A stretch of DNA of 6,902 nucleotides from Gammaproteobacteria bacterium (GTDB lineage Bacteria > Pseudomonadota > Gammaproteobacteria > Pseudomonadales > Azotimanducaceae), in the NCBI GenBank assembly GCA_027293665.1, contig JAPUFN010000002.1, positions 1 to 6,902 on the forward strand, given 5' to 3'. Below, one piece after another: positions 1 through 6,759 of this stretch. The position numbers and the translations under genes were made by a program. The notes beneath the pieces were generated by a model. The model saw nothing but the letters and a program-made list of their open reading frames with translations, made no database searches and was not told where the DNA came from. Each line of letters starts with the position of its first letter. Position 1 is the first letter of the stretch.

Positions 1-182
1 TCCGCCGTTCAGCCACTCGCCGCGAAGAATTACTGATGGGCGAAGAAGAGCTGGCACGCGTCTGGATTCTGCGCAAACTCCTCCACGCGATGGATGATGT
101 CGCCGCGATCGAGTTTATGGTCGACAAGCTGAAGGATACCAAGACGAACGCGGAATTCTTCGCGTCGATGCGAGGCCGTTAG
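1..182 (+). CDS. rho: Transcription termination factor Rho, C-terminal end (5' truncated by window)
   Basis: Only the last 59 codons are inside the window, read from base 3 to a TAG at 180-182. The translation has the characteristic C-terminal tail of Rho: a REELLMGEEEL stretch, then VWILRKLLHAM, then DKLKDTKTNAEFFASM. It aligns by eye with the E. coli tail, which has REELLTTQEEL, WILRKIIHPM and TKTNDDFFEMM. Rho is a hexameric RNA-dependent ATPase helicase that ends transcription of untranslated RNA. The ATPase core and RNA-binding domain lie outside the window, so their integrity cannot be judged. The visible tail is intact and undisrupted. The next gene starts 10 bp after the stop codon on the same strand with no hairpin between, so the two are probably co-transcribed at least in part. 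Confidence 0.95.
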   Translation, partial: RRSATRREELLMGEEELARVWILRKLLHAMDDVAAIEFMVDKLKDTKTNAEFFASMRGR

Positions 183-192
183 CCTATTACCG

Positions 193-903
193 ATGTTTGT
201 CGCCGACATCGAGGCGATCTCGGGTTCGCCGGTTCGACTGATTGAGCTTCATGTAAGCACACTCGGATTTCGCTTTCGCGCCGGGCAGTATCTCGAAATT
301 GTCCACCCCGGCGGTGAAGTGATTCCAATGACCATCGCCAGCAGTCCTGCGCGGCTGCCCCGGTTGTGCCTTCACTTTCGTAACGTTCCGGGTGCCCCAG
401 GTGCTGCGCTGCTCGATGAGCTGCTCAGCACACAGGACAAACTGACAATTCGCGGTCCTTCTGGAGAGGTCTATGTATCTGCCGCGGACGTGGCCGGGGA
501 ACCTCTGCTGCTGATCGCCGGTGGTACCGGTGCATCCCAGGCGTTCGCAATCATCGATGATCTCGAGCTGCGGCAATGCACCACCCGGGTTGACCTGCTG
601 GTGTGCGCTGACGAGCCTGAAGATCTGTATTTCCGTGCGCAGCTGACCACCAATCAGCCATCATGGCTTTACCCGACTTACATCATTGATGCACGCCGCA
701 ATGCACACAACAAAGCTCAGTTGTGGCTACGCGACAACGCCGCGCGTTTCACCGAGCACCGTATCGTGCTGTCCGGTTCGCCGGGTTTTGTCTATGCGAC
801 ACTCGCAACACTGCAGACAGCGGGCATTGCCAGGTCGCAGACCGACTCTGATGTCTATGCGTACGCGCCACAACCCGAAGCCGTGCGTGAACGGGACGCG
901 TGA
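193..903 (+). CDS. Fre-like NAD(P)H-flavin / ferredoxin reductase-family oxidoreductase
   Basis: This 236-residue protein is close in length to E. coli Fre (233). It has the ferredoxin-NADP reductase fold signatures in order: RAGQYL (29-34) in the N-terminal flavin barrel, a flavin-motif region IPMTIASSP (44-52), GPSGEVY (88-94), the pyridine-nucleotide loop IAGGTGASQA (108-117), SGSPGFVY (194-201) near the nicotinamide pocket, and DVYAYAP (220-226) near the C-terminus. Such enzymes move electrons from NAD(P)H to flavin or an iron-sulfur partner. No [2Fe-2S] ferredoxin domain, signal peptide or membrane segment is present, so it is likely a soluble cytoplasmic single-module reductase. In other gammaproteobacteria a related reductase is encoded near rho and ubiD; no ubiD is seen here. 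The ATG at 193 is the first usable start after rho, but no good Shine-Dalgarno precedes it, which suggests translation coupled to rho. Oddity: the usual Arg of the RPxS/T flavin motif is Ile44. The family call is firm; the substrate and symbol (fre or another) are not. Confidence 0.82.
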   Translation: MFVADIEAISGSPVRLIELHVSTLGFRFRAGQYLEIVHPGGEVIPMTIASSPARLPRLCLHFRNVPGAPGAALLDELLSTQDKLTIRGPSGEVYVSAADVAGEPLLLIAGGTGASQAFAIIDDLELRQCTTRVDLLVCADEPEDLYFRAQLTTNQPSWLYPTYIIDARRNAHNKAQLWLRDNAARFTEHRIVLSGSPGFVYATLATLQTAGIARSQTDSDVYAYAPQPEAVRERDA

Positions 904-914
904 AGTGCGGTCTC

Positions 915-2105
915 TCAACGCGCGGTAGGCAACGGTAACGCGGGCAACGTCCTCAGGGATTGACTGAAGTACTCACTGCCACGTTCGGCGTCGCCCAACG
1001 CCGTGCACAACCGACCAAGTTCAGCATAGACTTCCGGTGTCCGCAGAAGGCGCAGGCTGGCTTCCATGTATTCCCTGGCCTTGGCCCACTGGTGGTTCAT
1101 CAGGCAGATCCGACCCAGTGCAAGCAGCAGTGTCGGATCGTTCGGCCGCTCTTTGAGCCAGTTTTCGGCATACTTCAGCTGCCGCTCGACATCGATCGCC
1201 TCTGTCTGACCGTAAAGTGCAACGAGCTCTTCATCCAAGGCATGTTGCAGGCCTGCCCGGATGGCCGCTTCGGCTTCATCGGAGGGCCCGGCTGCGGCCA
1301 GAGTCTGCGCGTACTGCCCGATCAGAGCGCTTGCGCGTTTGAGATCTTTCGGCACGCGCTGCCAGACGTGTTCAGGTGTCTCGCTGGTCGTGGCCAGAAG
1401 GCTGCGCCAGGCGATGAGTTGCAGCTGTGTCAATTCATCTGCCGGAAGTACCTTTTCCTTCTTCAACACGGGTAGCAATTCGATGAGCGCCGGCCAGTCA
1501 GCCAGCTCCTGGTAACACTGTCTGAGCATCGCAAGCACCTGGGGATGGCGCGGCGACTCCTGCTTGAGCTGCAACAGTGTGGCCAGGCACTGTTCCCACT
1601 GGGCAACCGCCATCTGCAGTTGTGCCTGGGTTAATGCCACCGCAAATCTCGAACCTGGCGTGGATTCGTGCGCCTGCCGCAACAGATCATCACGACCCTC
1701 GGTGTCACCGAGTTCATGCGCGGCGCGTGCGGCGCTAAGGTAGTTGATCAGTGGCGACCGTACTTCGTTGGCGGATGTAACCAGTAATTTGCGCGCTTCC
1801 TGCCAATCTCCTTCGGCCATCAGCAACAGGCCCTGCACCGTCTGCTGCCGCGCAGTCCGGGTCTTACGATGCCGCACCCAGGAACTCAGCGCGCCACCTC
1901 CCGCCAGGGAGCGGGTAAACGTGTACACGATGAAACGGACGAGAAAGTACGCCACGAGCAGCAACAGCGCGGCAAACCACAGACTGGTCTCGACTGCGCT
2001 GTCGCCGTAGGCCAACAGAACGTAGCCAGGATCCCGCACCACCACCGTGCCGACCAGTCCGCCAAGTACGACTGCCAGCAGCAGGATGAAGAAACCGATT
2101 TTCAC
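915..2105 (-). CDS. hemY: HemY, membrane-anchored TPR protein of the heme operon
   Basis: This protein of 396 residues fits the proteobacterial HemY family, usually about 400. Two hydrophobic segments at about 4-24 and 42-62 anchor it in the inner membrane. Between them lies the family signature DPGYVLLAYGDSAVETSLWF (25-44). The rest is helical and TPR-like, with recognisable repeats around 84-120, 325-353 and 357-385. The family is proposed to scaffold or assist late tetrapyrrole synthesis, but its biochemical role is not settled. It is not the Bacillus protoporphyrinogen oxidase of the same name. The start is a GTG at 2105-2103 in a GTGA overlap with the hemX stop, preceded by GAAGG (2109-2113) only 3 nt away, so its translation is probably coupled to hemX. 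It is the last gene of the operon; its TGA lies 11 bp from the stop of the convergent reductase gene. Confidence 0.95.
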   Translation of the reverse strand: MKIGFFILLLAVVLGGLVGTVVVRDPGYVLLAYGDSAVETSLWFAALLLLVAYFLVRFIVYTFTRSLAGGGALSSWVRHRKTRTARQQTVQGLLLMAEGDWQEARKLLVTSANEVRSPLINYLSAARAAHELGDTEGRDDLLRQAHESTPGSRFAVALTQAQLQMAVAQWEQCLATLLQLKQESPRHPQVLAMLRQCYQELADWPALIELLPVLKKEKVLPADELTQLQLIAWRSLLATTSETPEHVWQRVPKDLKRASALIGQYAQTLAAAGPSDEAEAAIRAGLQHALDEELVALYGQTEAIDVERQLKYAENWLKERPNDPTLLLALGRICLMNHQWAKAREYMEASLRLLRTPEVYAELGRLCTALGDAERGSEYFSQSLRTLPALPLPTAR

Positions 2106-3256
2106 GAGCCTTCACGCCGAGCGGATTGCAGACTAGTGAGTGAACCCGAAATATCGGGAAGTTCCTGGTCCAGATTGATCTTCGCCAGATCCGACAACTC
2201 CGCGATTGCTCTGCGCACCGAAGCCTCATTGGTATCGAGGTATTCGTCGAGCCAATCGGCCGCGGTGGTGAGACTTTGTTCGTAGACAATCTGTTCCCGC
2301 CGCAGCGCCGCCAACTGCGCACGTTCGAGCATCAGTCGCAAATTCAGCTCCAGGTAGACGGCTTCCTCCGGCGCAAGCAGAGGTTTGGTGCTGCCGTCGA
2401 AGCGCCGGAAACGCAGATAGGAAGAAAACTGCTCGAACAACGCCTGCCAGAATCCGTCACTGGCGGCCGGCGCTGGTGAGGTGTTTTGCAACAGATATTC
2501 CGGCAGCTTCACGGGCAGGTGCGCAAGGTCACTTTTTATCGCCTCTAACTGAAGGTAAATGCCCTGCACGTCATTGCTCTCGACGTTACTCAGCGCGAGA
2601 ATTTCATCGGCCAGTTCGGCACGAACCTGATACAAGCCGAAATCATCGAGTTCGAGCAGAATCGTATCGGCTACGGTGAGGAGCTGCAGTGCCGCTTCGA
2701 CATCGCGCTCCATCAACAGCCGATGGTTGGCTATGCGCAGCAGGTAGGCAACTTCGGCCACCATCCACTCGCGACGCGACGGCGGCGCGTCCTTGGCAAC
2801 CTCATTGAAAGCGGTGATCATCCGTTCCTGCGCAAGTTCGAGTTCTGCTTTCTGGGAGCGTGAGAAATCCGCAAGCGAGGCAGCCTGTTGTGAGGTGAGC
2901 GTCGCCAGCTCAGCAGCGATCTGCGTTGCCTGGGACTCCACTCCGCCGAGTCGCGCATCGACGGCAATCATCGGCGTCAGAAAGATCAACTGATAGTAGA
3001 GATAGCCGGCAAGACCGGCGGCCCCGGTTGCCAGGAGCAAACTGAACAGCCCCAATCCGCGCCCGGCCGCTGTCGGTTTCACCGCCTGCGCCTGATTCAA
3101 TCGTGTGTTGCCGGTTGCCGCTGGCTGCTGCCCGGCGCCGCCCGTGCGCCTCAAAGCAGCGTTGTCACTTTCGGCGCCCGCAGCAGCGGCCACATCGCCG
3201 GCCGCATCAGCGCCACCTGCATCCTGACCTTTGCCCGTCAGGTCTGCTTCATCCAT
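2102..3256 (-). CDS. hemX: HemX family protein, inner-membrane, heme operon
   Basis: The 384-residue product has an N-terminal Ala/Gly/Gln-rich, probably disordered cytoplasmic stretch (about 1-65). One transmembrane helix follows at about 67-93, and then a long helical, coiled-coil-prone domain, presumably periplasmic. Family hallmarks are EWMVAEVAYLLRIANHRL (163-180) and KPLLAPEEAVYLELNLRLML (291-310). Databases often label this family uroporphyrinogen-III C-methyltransferase because of fusions in enterics, but no SAM-binding methyltransferase domain is visible here, so that activity should not be assigned. Its role alongside HemC/HemD is unknown; scaffolding is one suggestion. The ATG at 3256 follows the hemD stop by 9 bp and is preceded by GAGAGG (3262-3267) with 5-nt spacing. 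It shares 4 bp with hemY (GTGA). Confidence 0.93.
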   Translation of the reverse strand: MDEADLTGKGQDAGGADAAGDVAAAAGAESDNAALRRTGGAGQQPAATGNTRLNQAQAVKPTAAGRGLGLFSLLLATGAAGLAGYLYYQLIFLTPMIAVDARLGGVESQATQIAAELATLTSQQAASLADFSRSQKAELELAQERMITAFNEVAKDAPPSRREWMVAEVAYLLRIANHRLLMERDVEAALQLLTVADTILLELDDFGLYQVRAELADEILALSNVESNDVQGIYLQLEAIKSDLAHLPVKLPEYLLQNTSPAPAASDGFWQALFEQFSSYLRFRRFDGSTKPLLAPEEAVYLELNLRLMLERAQLAALRREQIVYEQSLTTAADWLDEYLDTNEASVRRAIAELSDLAKINLDQELPDISGSLTSLQSARREGS

Positions 3257-3261
3257 CTTCG

Positions 3262-3267
3262 CCTCTC
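3262..3267 (-). promoter_or_regulatory. Shine-Dalgarno GAGAGG for hemX, overlapping the hemD stop
   Basis: The minus strand reads TGA (hemD stop, 3268-3266) merging into GAGAGG, then 5 nt to the hemX ATG at 3256. Ribosomes ending hemD stand on this site, so hemX translation is likely coupled to hemD. Confidence 0.6.
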
Positions 3268-3970
3268 AACTTGTCTTGCACAGATTTGCCAGGGCCTCGA
3301 GCCACGCCGCACTGTCAGCACCGCTGCAGAGGACAACTCGCGTGAATCCGGCGTCACCGGCAATCTCCACGACGCGCTGCGAGGGCACCAGCAGCGGAAT
3401 ATCCGCCCGGCCACCCGCTGGAAACCATACCCGCGCGACAAGCGTTGCGCCATCACCACTTGCAGCAAGTATGGCGTCGATCGCGGCGACATCGACCTGT
3501 ACATCGTCTGCCGCAAACCGACGGTAGCAGGCACGACGGGTCACCATGGCGCCGCCGGCACGCAGCGCCTGCAACAGATGCTCGCGGCCGCCTTCGCCTG
3601 CAACCAGCACGACCCGTTGGCCTGCGACGTCCGCGAATTCGCGTAACGCCAACAACCCTTCACTGGTCGCATCTTCCGGAGCTGTCGAGTGTATTCCGCG
3701 CTCCGCCAGCACCTCTTGCGTCCTGCGACCCAGCGCGAATACCTGAGCGTGTTCACAGAAGGTGAGATCGCCGGTAAAGAGGACCGCATGTTCGGACAGG
3801 AATACGACGATATCCGCAGCACTGGCTGGTGCTCTGGGCGCAGTGGGTTCGACTTCGAGCACCGGTGCCAGCCAGACGTCATAGCCCGCGGCGCGCAATT
3901 CACGACTCTGTCGGCTTGCCCCTGGTTCACTGCGCGTAAGCCAGATGCGCAACTTATCACTCTCGGCCAT
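3266..3970 (-). CDS. hemD: Uroporphyrinogen-III synthase HemD
   Basis: HemD cyclises hydroxymethylbilane to uroporphyrinogen III with inversion of ring D, in the cytoplasm. From the ATG at 3970 it is 234 residues, normal for the family. Visible family features are IWLTRSEPGASRQSRELRAA near the N-terminus (9-28), the VFLSEHAV strand-turn (57-64), FALGRRTQEVLAERGI (78-93), and the domain-linking region GEGGREHLLQALRAGGAMVT (125-144) followed by RRACYRRF (145-152). The C-terminal LLVPSQRVVEIAGDAGF (193-209) corresponds to the usual VPSxR segment. The reading frame stays open upstream to an ATG at 4024, but those 18 extra residues lie inside hemC and precede the conserved start of the fold, so 3970 is preferred. 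This start overlaps the end of hemC by 14 bp, with a weak AGG about 5 nt upstream. The family diverges strongly in sequence, so the call leans on both motifs and position after hemC. Confidence 0.93.
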   Translation of the reverse strand: MAESDKLRIWLTRSEPGASRQSRELRAAGYDVWLAPVLEVEPTAPRAPASAADIVVFLSEHAVLFTGDLTFCEHAQVFALGRRTQEVLAERGIHSTAPEDATSEGLLALREFADVAGQRVVLVAGEGGREHLLQALRAGGAMVTRRACYRRFAADDVQVDVAAIDAILAASGDGATLVARVWFPAGGRADIPLLVPSQRVVEIAGDAGFTRVVLCSGADSAAWLEALANLCKTS

Positions 3971-4904
3971 CGTCGCCTGCGGCAGAAGACGCGAGAGCTG
4001 CAAGCAGCTCTGCAGCACCATCATTCAGCAGAGACGACGCAACCTCACGACCCGTCGCCAGCGGATCCGTGCCAGTCGCCGCCGCCCGCAGCATCCGGCT
4101 GCCGTCCGCCGTGCACAGCACAGCGGTCAGTTCGATGCGGTCCGCCTGCTTGCGGGCATACGCACCGAGTGGCGTAGAACAGTCCGCGCCCAGAGTTGCG
4201 CTGACCATTCTTTCGGCCCGCACACAATCACTGACTGCAGGGTCGTTGAGCACCTCGAGCATTGTCAGCAGTTCTTCATCCGCCGCCGCGCATTCGATCC
4301 CGAGAGCACCCTGCCCCGCCGCGGGCAGGCAGACGTCTATCGCGAGATGTTCGCAGATGCGTCCGGCAAGTCCCAGCCGCTCAAGGCCTGCAGCCGCCAG
4401 AATCAGCGCATCGTATTCACCAGCATCGAGTTTGCCGAGCCGTGTGCCCACATTGCCACGCACTGGCAGCATCTTGAGATCGCCGCGTTGTGCCAGCAGC
4501 ATTGCCTGTCTGCGCAGACTCGATGAGCCCACCCGCGCGCCTGCGGGCAGCGCCATGAGGCCGTGTCCCTGCGGGCACACCAGCGCATCTCGAACATCCG
4601 CCCGATAGCCGATGACCGGCAACGCGAATGGCGCAGGCAGTTGCGCTGGCACATCCTTCATTGAATGCACCGCGATATCGGCTGTGCCTTTGAGGATTGC
4701 TTCTTCGAGTTCCTTTATGAAGAGTCCCTTGCCGCCCACTTCGGAAAGGGGCGAGCTCTGCCAGCGATCACCCTCGGTCGTCATTCCCAGCAGTTCGATG
4801 CTCAGATCCGGATAAACATCGAGCAGACGCTCACGGATAAAGTTCGCCTGCCACAACGCAAGTGTGCTTTCACGGGTCGCTATGACAATTCGACGGCGCG
4901 CCAT
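3957..4904 (-). CDS. hemC: Hydroxymethylbilane synthase (porphobilinogen deaminase) HemC
   Basis: HemC polymerises four porphobilinogens into hydroxymethylbilane using a covalently bound dipyrromethane cofactor. The 315-residue product matches the family in length, and its key residues fall on E. coli numbering. These are the catalytic Asp84 in HSMKDVP (80-86), the cofactor-bearing Cys242 in LGADCSTPLGAYA (238-250), substrate-binding Arg131/Arg132 in SSSLRRQ, Arg149 and Arg155 in VRGNVGTRL, Arg176, and Lys59 in VGGKG. The N-terminal IATRESTLALWQA and PAAGQGALGIE (194-204) are also typical. Lys55 of E. coli is Glu here, a minor change in a mobile loop. The ATG at 4904 lies 17 bp after the algR stop, with AGAAG about 6 nt upstream as a modest ribosome binding site. 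The enzyme appears fully functional. Confidence 0.98.
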   Translation of the reverse strand: MARRRIVIATRESTLALWQANFIRERLLDVYPDLSIELLGMTTEGDRWQSSPLSEVGGKGLFIKELEEAILKGTADIAVHSMKDVPAQLPAPFALPVIGYRADVRDALVCPQGHGLMALPAGARVGSSSLRRQAMLLAQRGDLKMLPVRGNVGTRLGKLDAGEYDALILAAAGLERLGLAGRICEHLAIDVCLPAAGQGALGIECAAADEELLTMLEVLNDPAVSDCVRAERMVSATLGADCSTPLGAYARKQADRIELTAVLCTADGSRMLRAAATGTDPLATGREVASSLLNDGAAELLAALASSAAGDDGRE

Positions 4905-4921
4905 TAACTACTTCTGTGCGT

Positions 4922-5650
4922 TCACAACTTCTTGATGAACTTCCGGACACCAGCCACGTGCCGGCGGGAGATGTCCAGCGTCTCCTCGATGTCGCGCAGT
5001 CGTATCCGATAGTGCCCGGTGGCTACCCGATCCAGGCCGATGATATATTTCGAGGCTACGATGGCATTGCGGTGCACGCGAACAAACTGGCCGCCGAATT
5101 CGTCTTCGAGTTCGCGCAGCGACTCATCGATGATGATTTCACCCTCGCTGTGGCGCACGGTCACGTACTTGTGATCCGCTTGAAAATACCTCACTTCATT
5201 GACCGGTATCAGCTCGATGCCCTTTCGCGTCCGCGCCGATATGTGCGACCTTCGGGGCGGTTGCTCGCCAGCTAGTGCGGCGAGCTGCGCCTTGTTAACT
5301 CGCTGAGCTTTGCCGAGCGCCACCTCGAGAGTCTCCTTGCGCACAGGCTTCAGGAGATACCCTACGGCCTGCAGATTGAAGGCCTCCACCGCATGTTCTT
5401 CATACGCGGTACAGAAGATGACCGCGGGCGGCTCCTCGAAATCTTCGATGTGGCGCGCGGCCTCCAGGCCGTCCATGCCGGGCATTCGAATGTCGAGCAG
5501 AACGACTTCGGGTTCGACGCTGGAAGCTATTTTGACCGCTTCGATGCCGTTGGCAGCTTCGCCAACGACCTCGTAATCATCGAAGCCACCGATTATCCGA
5601 GCGAGCCGATCACGTGCCAGCTGTTCATCATCGACGATGAGAACTTTCAT
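4922..5650 (-). CDS. algR: LytTR-family response regulator AlgR
   Basis: The product is 242 residues with two domains. The N-terminal receiver (about 1-118) has the acidic pair Asp7/Asp8, phosphoacceptor Asp53 in LLDIRMPG, Thr81 in FCTAYEEHAVEAF, and Lys101 in LLKPV. The C-terminal LytTR DNA-binding domain (about 137-240) contains VRYFQADHKYVTVRHSEGE (153-171) and FVRVHRNAIVASKYI (189-203). Length, domains and location between algZ and hemC match Pseudomonas AlgR, which controls alginate, twitching and virulence genes there. The targets in this organism cannot be read from the window, and no alginate or pilus gene is present. The ATG overlaps the algZ stop (ATGA) and is preceded by a consensus AGGAGG at ideal spacing, which fixes the start. 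All phosphorylation-site residues are intact. Confidence 0.95.
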   Translation of the reverse strand: MKVLIVDDEQLARDRLARIIGGFDDYEVVGEAANGIEAVKIASSVEPEVVLLDIRMPGMDGLEAARHIEDFEEPPAVIFCTAYEEHAVEAFNLQAVGYLLKPVRKETLEVALGKAQRVNKAQLAALAGEQPPRRSHISARTRKGIELIPVNEVRYFQADHKYVTVRHSEGEIIIDESLRELEDEFGGQFVRVHRNAIVASKYIIGLDRVATGHYRIRLRDIEETLDISRRHVAGVRKFIKKL

Positions 5651-6735
5651 AGTTGAGCCTCCTGCTCCGTTGCATCGTGTCTCAGCGGGTAGCGCAAAAA
5701 AGTGACATATTGGTCCTCATCAGACGACGTCCGCAATTCCGCCCGAGTGCCGTAAAGGACGCTGAGTCGGCTGCGAATGTTGGCCAATGCCATCTTGTTC
5801 CCCTGGCTTTCCCCGAATGAGGAATCCGGCGGTAGTGGATTGGAGATTTCAACGTTCACTTCCTGGTTTGTGAACCACAACCGCAGCCGGATCGTACCGC
5901 CTTCGGGCAGCGGCTGGATGCCATGATAAATCGCATTTTCGAGCAGCGGCTGCAACGTCAGCAGGGGAATTCTGACCGAGCTGGGTATCTCCTCGATCTC
6001 CCATTCAAGCTGCAGCCGATTACCCAGACGCAGCGCCTCGATGCGGACGTAACGCTCGCACAGATCCAGCTCTTCACTCAGTTGCACCTGATTTCCTGCG
6101 TCATTGAGACTTGCGCGAAACAGCTCCGAGAGGTCTTCGACCACGGTTTCTGCGGTTGCCGGATCCGTTGCGATGAGACTCGCGATGATGTTCATGCTGT
6201 TGAAGAGAAAATGCGGGCGAATGCGCGACTGCAACGCCTGAATTCTCGACTGCAACTCAGACTGTTCCTGCACGCGCAGCTGCTGTTGGACATAAAAATA
6301 GCGCAGCGCGAGCACAGTAATGATGCCGGAAATCACCAGTTGCCCGAGGATCACAGACCAGCTTACGCCACTGAAGGAGTAGTTCTGTACCAGCAGACGG
6401 TCGGTAACGACGCCTACCGTAATCGTTATCAGCATGACGATTCCAAAGGCAGCCAGGGCACCCGCGATCAAGCCCAGATCCGCGAGTACCTTACGCGTCG
6501 CACAAAGTAGGCCGGCGCTGGTGAGCGCCACCCACTGCACGAACAGTGACATCAACGCAAGCCGCAGCCAGGTGATCGGACCGCCGCCAAAGAGCATCAC
6601 CAGAACCAGCAACTCGCCAAACAAAACGAGCAGGGAGATTGCGGTGACGTTGCACAGGTCCGGTACTACAAAGGGTTTTGCCCGCAAATCCGCCACACTC
6701 TTGAGGCGGGATTGGTTGCTATAATCCGCCACCAT
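5647..6735 (-). CDS. algZ: LytS-type membrane sensor histidine kinase AlgZ (FimS)
   Basis: This protein has 362 residues. The N-terminal half holds about four hydrophobic membrane segments (roughly 29-50, 56-77, 87-110, 125-147) and no periplasmic or PAS sensor domain. A short helical linker leads to the His_kinase (PF06580-type) motif LQSRIRPHFLFNSMNIIASL (168-187), with phosphoacceptor His175. The ATP-binding half has the N box LQPLLENAIYHGI (261-273) and a G-box-like GNKMALANIRSRL (312-324). The usual DNGxG motif is absent; the matching place reads VEISNPLPPD (295-304). This resembles the unorthodox AlgZ/FimS kinases of Pseudomonas. Its partner is AlgR, encoded immediately downstream. The ATG at 6735 is preceded only by weak purine-rich sequence (AGAAG abutting the start, GAGG 12 nt away), so the exact start is less certain than for its neighbours. 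The signal it senses is unknown. Confidence 0.93.
   Translation of the reverse strand: MVADYSNQSRLKSVADLRAKPFVVPDLCNVTAISLLVLFGELLVLVMLFGGGPITWLRLALMSLFVQWVALTSAGLLCATRKVLADLGLIAGALAAFGIVMLITITVGVVTDRLLVQNYSFSGVSWSVILGQLVISGIITVLALRYFYVQQQLRVQEQSELQSRIQALQSRIRPHFLFNSMNIIASLIATDPATAETVVEDLSELFRASLNDAGNQVQLSEELDLCERYVRIEALRLGNRLQLEWEIEEIPSSVRIPLLTLQPLLENAIYHGIQPLPEGGTIRLRLWFTNQEVNVEISNPLPPDSSFGESQGNKMALANIRSRLSVLYGTRAELRTSSDEDQYVTFLRYPLRHDATEQEAQL
5658..5663 (-). promoter_or_regulatory. Consensus Shine-Dalgarno AGGAGG for algR
   Basis: On the minus strand AGGAGG ends 7 nt before the algR ATG at 5650. It lies wholly inside the last codons of algZ. It confirms the algR start and is much stronger than the ribosome binding sites of the other genes in the operon, which suggests AlgR is made in excess over AlgZ from the same mRNA. 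Confidence 0.8.
6717..6725 (+). promoter_or_regulatory. Extended -10 promoter element, probably for argH
   Basis: The plus strand reads TGCTATAAT: a perfect sigma-70 -10 hexamer (TATAAT, 6720-6725) with the TG one base upstream that marks extended -10 promoters. Transcription would begin near 6732, giving a leader of about 28 nt before the argH ATG at 6760. There is no good -35 at 16-18 bp spacing; the nearest TTGAGG (6701-6706) is only 13 bp away. The element lies inside algZ codons 4-6. It rests on sequence match and position only. Confidence 0.6.
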
Positions 6736-6759
6736 CTTCTATTGCAACCTCGGAAGTTC

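Noticed and set aside
897..922. Stem CGCGT/ACGCG as a bidirectional terminator
   Set aside because: The stem has only 5 bp, the loop is 16 nt, and there is no T tract on either strand.
960..1475. 171-codon open frame on the plus strand
   Set aside because: It is antisense to hemY, which has clear family motifs. The plus-strand translation has no recognisable domain and is a by-product of codon bias.
2102..3256. HemX as a uroporphyrinogen-III methyltransferase
   Set aside because: No SAM-binding methyltransferase domain is present. That label comes from fused enteric proteins.
3968..4024. Longer hemD start at the ATG at 4024
   Set aside because: The extra 18 residues are not part of the uroporphyrinogen-III synthase fold and lie fully within hemC coding sequence. 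The ATG at 3970 immediately precedes the conserved IWLTR region and gives a normal length.
3945..4608. Long plus-strand open frames opposite hemC
   Set aside because: HemC on the minus strand has every catalytic residue in place. These plus-strand translations are low-complexity Ser/Arg/Pro-rich and have no domain.
5923..6510. 195-codon open frame on the plus strand
   Set aside because: It is antisense to algZ and its translation shows no domain. The minus strand has the histidine kinase motifs.
6701..6706. TTGAGG as the -35 element of the argH promoter
   Set aside because: Its spacing to TATAAT is 13 bp, too short for sigma-70. The extended TG makes a -35 less necessary.
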